Assembly (NCBI GenBank): GCA_028293055.1
Contig: JAQGLD010000406.1
Coordinates: forward strand, 1 to 10,923
Reading direction: 5' to 3'
DNA length: 10,923 nt
DNA from: Alphaproteobacteria bacterium
Lineage (GTDB): Bacteria; Pseudomonadota; Alphaproteobacteria; Sphingomonadales; Sphingomonadaceae
In this document: positions 7,013 through 10,923 of the stretch, one piece after another
Position numbering within the stretch: the first letter of the stretch is position 1
Layout of the letters: each line of letters begins with the position of its first letter
Program-made: the position numbers and the translations under genes
Notes under the pieces: generated by a model
Databases searched by the model: none
What the model saw: only the letters and a program-made list of their open reading frames with translations
Told to the model about the DNA's origin: nothing

Positions 7013-7077
7013 GGTCCGGACCCGCTTTCGGGCGCTTCGGCTTGCCCGCTTATCATCGCTCGCCTACATCGCGGGCA
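7013..7077 (+). promoter_or_regulatory. alaS upstream region: palindrome, possible promoters and start-codon hairpin
   Basis: A perfect 10-bp palindrome, GGTCCGGACC, lies at 7013-7022. A TATCAT (7051-7056) matches the -10 consensus at five of six bases but lacks a good -35. TTGCCC (7042-7047) and TACATC (7065-7070) are 17 bases apart and would start transcription at about the ATG itself. TGCCCGC (7043-7049) can pair with GCGGGCA (7071-7077), which would tie up the first base of the alaS start codon. No Shine-Dalgarno sequence is visible. Which of these matter cannot be decided from sequence. Confidence 0.35.
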
Positions 7078-9737
7078 TGACCTCGACCAACGACATTCGC
7101 CGCTCATTCCTCGATTTTTTCGGACGCGAGGGCCATTCGATCGTGCCGTCCGCGCCGCTGGTGCCGCACAACGATCCGACTCTGATGTTCGTCAATGCCG
7201 GCATGGTGCCGTTCAAGAACGTGTTCACCGGGCTCGAGACCAGGCCTTATTCGACCGCGACGTCTTCGCAGAAATGCGTTCGTGCCGGCGGCAAGCACAA
7301 TGATCTCGACAATGTCGGTTATACCGCGCGCCACCACACCTTCTTCGAGATGCTCGGCAATTTCTCGTTCGGCGACTATTTCAAGGAGCGTGCGATCACC
7401 CTCGCCTGGGACTTGATCACCCGCGAATGGGGCATCTCACCCGATCGGCTGACCGCGACCGTATACCATACCGACGACCAGGCCTTCGACCTGTGGCGCA
7501 AGATATCGGGCCTGCCCGAGAGCCGGATCATCCGTATCCCCACCAAGGACAATTTCTGGGCGATGGGCGACAGCGGGCCGTGCGGGCCGTGCTCGGAAAT
7601 CTTCTATGACCATGGCGACCATATAGAGGGCGGCCCGCCCGGATCGCCGAACGAGGATGGGGACCGGTTCACCGAGATCTGGAACCTGGTGTTCATGCAG
7701 TTCGAGCAGCAGGACAACGAGATCGTCCGCGAGCTTCCGCGCCCGTCGATCGACACCGGCATGGGTCTCGAGCGGATCGCGGCAGTCCTCCAGGGGGTCC
7801 ACGACAATTACGACACCGACACGTTCCGCGCCCTGATCGCGGCGTCGAGCGAACTGACGCGGACGGACGCGCTTGGCGAGCGCAAGGCGAGCCACCGGGT
7901 CATAGCCGATCACCTGCGCGCCTCGGGATTCCTGATCGCAGATGGAGTGCTGCCGGCCAATGAGGGCAGGGGCTATGTCCTGCGCCGGATCATGCGCCGC
8001 GCGATGCGCCATGCCCATATCCTCGGCGCGCCCGAGCCGTTGATGCACCGGCTGGTGTCGGCCCTGGTCGCGGAAATGGGCGCCGCTTATCCCGAGCTGG
8101 TCCGCGCCCAGCCGCTGATCGAGGAGACTCTGAAGCTCGAGGAGACCCGGTTCCGCCAGACCCTCGACAACGGCCTCAGGCTGCTCGACGAGGCGACCGC
8201 GAGGATGAAGCCGGGCGATACGCTCGCCGGCGAGGTGGCCTTCAAGCTCTACGACACGTTCGGCTTTCCTTACGATCTCACCGAGGACGCACTCCGCGCC
8301 CAGGGCTTCGGAGTCGATCGCACCGGCTTCGACCGGTCGATGGGCGAGCAGAAGGCAGCCGCCCGCGCCGCCTGGAAGGGTTCGGGCGAGAAGGCTTCGG
8401 ACGATCTCTGGTTCGACATCGCCGAAGCTTCCGGATCGACGGAGTTCATCGGCTATTCGGGCCATGACGGCGAGGGCGAGGTGATCGCGCTCGTCAAGGA
8501 CGGCGCCAGGGTCGAACGCGCTTCGGAAGGCGACGAGGTCGTGATCCTGACCAACCAGACGCCTTTCTACGGCGAGAGCGGTGGCCAGATGGGCGATGCC
8601 GGCACGATCACCAACGAAGCGGGGCTCCGAGCCGAAGTGGTGGATACGACCAAGCCGCTTGGCCGGCTCCACGCCCACCATGGGGTGGTGAAGGCCGGCA
8701 CGATCAAGATCGGCGACGCGGTGCATCTCGCGGTGGACTCCGAGCGCCGCGCCCGCATCCGCGCCAACCATAGCGCCACCCATTTGCTCCATGCCGCACT
8801 TCGCCATCGCCTTGGTGGCCATGTCACCCAGAAGGGGAGCCTGGTCGCGTCGGATCGCCTTCGCTTCGATTTCTCCCACAACAAGGCGCTGACGCCCGAG
8901 GATGTCGAGGCGGTCGAGGCCGAGGTCAACGCCCATATCCGCCAGAATGACGACGTCACCACCCGGCTGATGACCCCGGACGACGCGATCGCCGCAGGCG
9001 CCATGGCGCTGTTCGGCGAGAAATATGGCGACGAGGTGCGGGTCCTGTCGATGGGCCGCGGCGACGACGCCTCTTATTCGGTCGAGCTTTGCGGCGGCAC
9101 CCATGTCGACGCGCTCGGCGACATCGCATTGTTCAAGATCGTCGCGGAAGGCGCGGTCGCCGCCGGAGTCCGCCGCATCGAGGCGCTGACCGGCGAGGCG
9201 GCGCGGCTATGGCTCACCGAACGCGAGAACCGCCTCAAGGAAGCGGCGGCCGCGCTCAAGGCATCGCCGGAGGACGTGCCGGCCCGAGTGGCGGCGCTGA
9301 TCGAGGATCGTAGACGGCTCGAGCGGGAGCTAGCCGAAGCGAAGAAAGCGCTTGCGCTCGGCGGCGGCGCCGCGGCCCCCGCGCAGGGCCCCGAGCAGGT
9401 CGGCGGTCGTGCCTTCATCGGCCAGGTGATCGAGGGGATCGACCCGAAGGGCCTTCGCGGGCTGGTCGACGATGCCAAGAAGCGGATCGGCTCCGGCGTC
9501 GTGACCCTGGTCGCGGTAAATGACGGTCGCGCCACCGTTGCGGTCGGAGTGACCGACGACTTGGTTGCGTCGCTCAACTCGGTCGAGCTCGTCCGCAAGG
9601 CGGTCGAGGCGGTCGGAGGGCAGGGCGGGGGCGGCCGTCCCGACATGGCCCAGGGCGGCGGGCCCGAGGGCGGCAAGGCGGCCGACGCCGTGCAGGCCGT
9701 GCGCGCGGCGTTGGAGGATCAGGCCGTCATCGCGTGA
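7077..9737 (+). CDS. alaS: Alanyl-tRNA synthetase
   Basis: This complete 886-residue cytosolic enzyme charges tRNA-Ala with alanine and corrects serine and glycine mischarging. The class II catalytic core comes first, with motif 2 around R85 ([20 protein letters not shown]) and motif 3 TGMGLER at 227-233. The editing domain has its zinc-site residues in HSATH (H565, H569) and CGGTH (C672, H676), within a few residues of the positions known for E. coli AlaRS (564, 568, 666, 670). A coiled coil rich in Glu, Arg and Lys follows (about 705-765), and then the C-Ala/DHHA1 domain with the usual [13 protein letters not shown] glycine-rich stretch near the end. Nothing appears truncated or mutated. 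The start codon lacks a Shine-Dalgarno sequence; translation may be coupled to the gene ending at 7001 or start on a near-leaderless mRNA. Confidence 0.99.
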   Translation: MTSTNDIRRSFLDFFGREGHSIVPSAPLVPHNDPTLMFVNAGMVPFKNVFTGLETRPYSTATSSQKCVRAGGKHNDLDNVGYTARHHTFFEMLGNFSFGDYFKERAITLAWDLITREWGISPDRLTATVYHTDDQAFDLWRKISGLPESRIIRIPTKDNFWAMGDSGPCGPCSEIFYDHGDHIEGGPPGSPNEDGDRFTEIWNLVFMQFEQQDNEIVRELPRPSIDTGMGLERIAAVLQGVHDNYDTDTFRALIAASSELTRTDALGERKASHRVIADHLRASGFLIADGVLPANEGRGYVLRRIMRRAMRHAHILGAPEPLMHRLVSALVAEMGAAYPELVRAQPLIEETLKLEETRFRQTLDNGLRLLDEATARMKPGDTLAGEVAFKLYDTFGFPYDLTEDALRAQGFGVDRTGFDRSMGEQKAAARAAWKGSGEKASDDLWFDIAEASGSTEFIGYSGHDGEGEVIALVKDGARVERASEGDEVVILTNQTPFYGESGGQMGDAGTITNEAGLRAEVVDTTKPLGRLHAHHGVVKAGTIKIGDAVHLAVDSERRARIRANHSATHLLHAALRHRLGGHVTQKGSLVASDRLRFDFSHNKALTPEDVEAVEAEVNAHIRQNDDVTTRLMTPDDAIAAGAMALFGEKYGDEVRVLSMGRGDDASYSVELCGGTHVDALGDIALFKIVAEGAVAAGVRRIEALTGEAARLWLTERENRLKEAAAALKASPEDVPARVAALIEDRRRLERELAEAKKALALGGGAAAPAQGPEQVGGRAFIGQVIEGIDPKGLRGLVDDAKKRIGSGVVTLVAVNDGRATVAVGVTDDLVASLNSVELVRKAVEAVGGQGGGGRPDMAQGGGPEGGKAADAVQAVRAALEDQAVIA

Positions 9738-9752
9738 AGCCGCGGCGGCCTG

Positions 9753-9941
9753 TTGCGAGGGCCGAAAGCAAAGCCGGTCCTTCAGGTCTCGGTTTCGTGG
9801 AGCCGCCCGGTCCGCCATGGCCAGGGCGACAGCCCGGGCTCGAGAAGCGTCCAGCTCCAGGAAATGGTCGCGCTGCCTCCCGGCGGCGAGGCGATACCGC
9901 GCGGAGATGCCGGCCTCACCGTGATTCTGCGCCGCCGCTGA
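9753..9941 (+). CDS. Doubtful small ORF downstream of, and in frame with, alaS
   Basis: After the alaS TGA the same frame stays open for 67 codons to a TGA at 9939-9941. By my count 54 of 67 third positions, 51 first positions and 39 second positions are G or C, a pattern like that of real genes in this window. The predicted peptide has beta-strand-like stretches (VLQVSVSW, LTVILRRR), but I recognise no family. The only possible starts are a TTG at 9753 and an ATG at 9867, neither with a good ribosome-binding site. The antisense frame is also open. It may be a gene remnant, a rare read-through extension, or nothing. Otherwise the 211 bases between alaS and the VOC gene hold no feature I can name. 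Confidence 0.2.
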   Translation: MRGPKAKPVLQVSVSWSRPVRHGQGDSPGSRSVQLQEMVALPPGGEAIPRGDAGLTVILRRR

Positions 9942-9948
9942 TCCGTCT

Positions 9949-10335
9949 TCACCCCGCGTAGATCGTTCCGTCCTCGACGAAACACAGTGGGTTGCCCCAC
10001 GGGTCGGCGGCGTAGAAGCTGCGTTCGCCCCATGGGCGGACGACCGGCTCACCGGCGGCCATTCCGTGGACGCGGTCCTGTGCCAGGCAGCCAAGCGCCG
10101 AGGCGCGGCGGTGCATTGCGTCGAGGTCGCCAACCGCGAAATAGAGCGCCTTGGGCAGGGTCTGGACCGGATCGGTCCGAACCACCTGAAGGGTCACCGC
10201 GCCGACATCGAAATAGCAGCGGCCGCCCATTTGCCGGCGCCCCGCCTGGTCGAGCAATTCGCCGTAGAAATCGGCCGCCGCTTCAAGATTGCCGACTTCG
10301 ATGTTCAATCGGAACAGGCGCGGGCCCTGTGCCAT
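9949..10335 (-). CDS. VOC superfamily protein (glyoxalase/bleomycin-resistance fold), metal ligands apparently lost
   Basis: This 128-residue protein has the paired beta-alpha-beta-beta-beta modules of the vicinal oxygen chelate fold. The first module starts at RLNIEVGNLEAAADFY and the second at LYFAVGDLDAMHRRA, with the typical DPWGNPLCFVED near the C-terminus. By eye, the three positions that usually bear metal ligands (His, His/Glu, Glu) are Arg, Ala and Cys, so a ligand-binding role like that of the bleomycin-resistance proteins is more likely than glyoxalase or dioxygenase chemistry. The ATG has a strong GAGGAG site (complement of 10343-10348) seven bases upstream, inside arsR. It overlaps the end of arsR by 53 bases and is surely in its operon. 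Its ligand is unknown. It lacks the vicinal cysteine pair expected of ArsI-type arsenic lyases. Confidence 0.88.
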   Translation of the reverse strand: MAQGPRLFRLNIEVGNLEAAADFYGELLDQAGRRQMGGRCYFDVGAVTLQVVRTDPVQTLPKALYFAVGDLDAMHRRASALGCLAQDRVHGMAAGEPVVRPWGERSFYAADPWGNPLCFVEDGTIYAG

Positions 10336-10651
10336 CGTCTTTCTCCTCTGCGGTCGCGGGATCGCGTTCGAACCAGGCCAGCCAGTCGCGCGCCAGTGCC
10401 AGTCGGGGCGCGTGCAGCCGATAGAGGCGCGTGCGGCCTTCGCGGCGATGCTCGATCAGGCCGGCGGCTTCGAGCAGCTGGAGGTGGCGGGTCGTCGTCG
10501 GCCAGGCGTGGCCGAACAGGCCGGCAATCTGTCCGGCGCTCATCGCTCCGCCAGCGAAATTGAGGCTGATCAGGATTCGCCGCCGCGCCGGATGGGCAAG
10601 GGCGGTGAAGATGGCCTCGTAGGCGTCTGGCAAGGCCGGCGCGGACTTCAT
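10283..10651 (-). CDS. ArsR family winged-helix transcriptional regulator without cysteines
   Basis: This 122-residue regulator has a winged-helix domain over about residues 8-85. It opens with the ALAHPARRRILISL signature, then MSAGQIAGLF and the recognition helix in WPTTTRHLQLLEAAGLIEHRREGRTRLYRL. It presumably binds DNA as a dimer and represses its own operon. It contains no cysteine at all and lacks the ELCVCDL metal site, so it is not a thiol-based arsenic or cadmium sensor; it belongs with the many ArsR proteins placed next to VOC or SRPBCC genes. The C-terminal 17 codons, Glu/Asp/Pro-rich and probably disordered, overlap the VOC start. The ATG at 10651 has no Shine-Dalgarno sequence, in keeping with the nearly leaderless transcript predicted from its promoter. 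Confidence 0.92.
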   Translation of the reverse strand: MKSAPALPDAYEAIFTALAHPARRRILISLNFAGGAMSAGQIAGLFGHAWPTTTRHLQLLEAAGLIEHRREGRTRLYRLHAPRLALARDWLAWFERDPATAEEKDDGTGPAPVPIEHRSRQS

Positions 10652-10659
10652 CAGCCAGG

Positions 10660-10689
10660 ATTATTTAGCCTATTCGCTAAATAACGCAA
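10660..10689 (-). promoter_or_regulatory. Predicted arsR-VOC promoter, near-leaderless
   Basis: Read on the minus strand, TTGCGT (10689-10684) and AATAAT (10665-10660, five of six matches to TATAAT) are 18 bases apart. A start about seven bases downstream falls near 10653, two bases before the ATG at 10651. The operator lies across the spacer and -10, so a bound repressor would block RNA polymerase. Confidence 0.5.
10661..10684. promoter_or_regulatory. Perfect 9-bp inverted repeat: likely ArsR operator
   Basis: TTATTTAGC (10661-10669) and GCTAAATAA (10676-10684) are exact reverse complements separated by six bases (CTATTC). The site is AT-rich in an otherwise GC-rich window, lies ten bases before the arsR start codon, and covers the predicted promoter spacer and -10. 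Its size and symmetry suit a dimeric winged-helix protein. Autoregulation by the adjacent ArsR is an inference. Confidence 0.75.
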
Positions 10690-10750
10690 CGCGATTCACG
10701 CTTTCGCCCGCTGCGCGCCCCACGTCATAGCCAGAGACTTAGGTCGCCCT

Positions 10751-10923
10751 TCATTCCGCTGCCTGAACAAGGCTGATCGGGCCCGGAGCTTCTCCCAGCG
10801 CGGTTGCCAAAGCGGCTCCGAGCTGGTCCGGGGTGAAGGGCTTGGCGAGGACGGGGACATCGTCGGGCCGCCGCGAGATCGACTGGCCGTCGGCATAGCC
10901 GGTGATGATGATCGCCGGCAGGT
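10751..10923 (-). CDS. C-terminal end of a response-regulator receiver domain protein (5' part outside window)
   Basis: The last 57 or so codons of a gene entering from the right edge end at a TGA (10753-10751). The visible part is the second half of a CheY-like receiver domain: strand 4 with LPAIIITGYAD, which holds the conserved switch Thr, then a short loop, strand 5 with VLAKPF, which holds the conserved Lys, and helix 5. The phosphorylated Asp is outside the window. The domain sits at the very C-terminus with no DNA-binding output after it, so the protein is either a stand-alone receiver or, more likely given the ITGYA...KPF style, a hybrid sensor histidine kinase. It is on the same strand as arsR, with 99 bases between them, but arsR has its own promoter. 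Confidence 0.8.
   Translation of the reverse strand, partial: LPAIIITGYADGQSISRRPDDVPVLAKPFTPDQLGAALATALGEAPGPISLVQAAE

Noticed and set aside
7002..7076. T-box or similar tRNA-sensing leader before alaS
   Set aside because: The 75-base gap is too short and has no T-box sequence or terminator structure; such leaders are mainly Gram-positive.
7437..9104. A 555-codon open frame on the minus strand within alaS
   Set aside because: It is a shadow of the certain alaS coding frame and has no recognisable motif.
9330..10133. A 267-codon minus-strand frame across the end of alaS and the VOC gene
   Set aside because: It overlaps two well-supported genes in other frames and its translation has no domain.
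10283..10651. Arsenic-resistance interpretation of the arsR-VOC pair
   Set aside because: ArsR lacks any cysteine and the VOC protein lacks the paired cysteines of ArsI; no arsenate reductase or arsenite efflux gene is nearby.
10696..10896. A 66-codon minus-strand frame at the right edge
   Set aside because: Another frame encodes the receiver-domain tail with TGYAD and KPF; this one is Ser/Pro/Arg-rich noise.

Overview
The window looks like chromosomal DNA from a high-GC alphaproteobacterium, most likely a member of the Sphingomonadales. The evidence is the very high G+C at third codon positions, an EF-G-like paralogue of a type I associate with alphaproteobacteria, and a promoter resembling the EcfG general-stress consensus. 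The taxonomic call is an inference from style of sequence, since there is no rRNA or tRNA here. I see no phage genes, transposases, integrases, CRISPR arrays, tRNAs or rRNAs.

Layout. Positions 1-813 (minus) hold the N-terminal part of a Bcr/CflA-type drug-efflux MFS protein, running off the left edge. Diverging from it is a two-gene unit on the plus strand: a GTT1-like glutathione S-transferase (924-1547) overlapping a Tat-exported M24 Xaa-Pro-type peptidase (1540-2787). A stem-loop at 2793-2818 separates this unit from a convergent dicarboxylate/amino acid:cation symporter (2828-4135, minus). Upstream of the symporter on the same strand, after a 179-bp gap holding a strong REP-like hairpin block (4237-4310), lies a 670-residue EF-G-like GTPase (4315-6327). 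From a 200-bp divergent region with a candidate EcfG promoter, a small membrane-anchored or secreted hypothetical protein (6528-7001) and a complete alanyl-tRNA synthetase, alaS (7077-9737), are read on the plus strand. The right end is all minus strand: the tail of a receiver-domain protein (10751-10923), then a probably autoregulated arsR-VOC gene pair (10651 down to 9949) with a 53-nt overlap.

How the genes work together. Most are housekeeping or ordinary accessory genes without a single shared pathway. The peptidase and the symporter could both serve peptide or amino acid use, but they are convergent and separately transcribed. The clearest regulatory unit is arsR-VOC: a perfect 9-bp inverted repeat sits on the predicted arsR promoter, the promoter geometry predicts an almost leaderless mRNA, the ArsR has no cysteine for metal sensing, and the VOC protein appears to have lost all three metal ligands. 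The most unusual protein is the EF-G-like GTPase, which lacks the switch I RGITI motif and has serine where translational GTPases have the catalytic histidine. I did not find convincing evidence for a wholly new multi-gene system.
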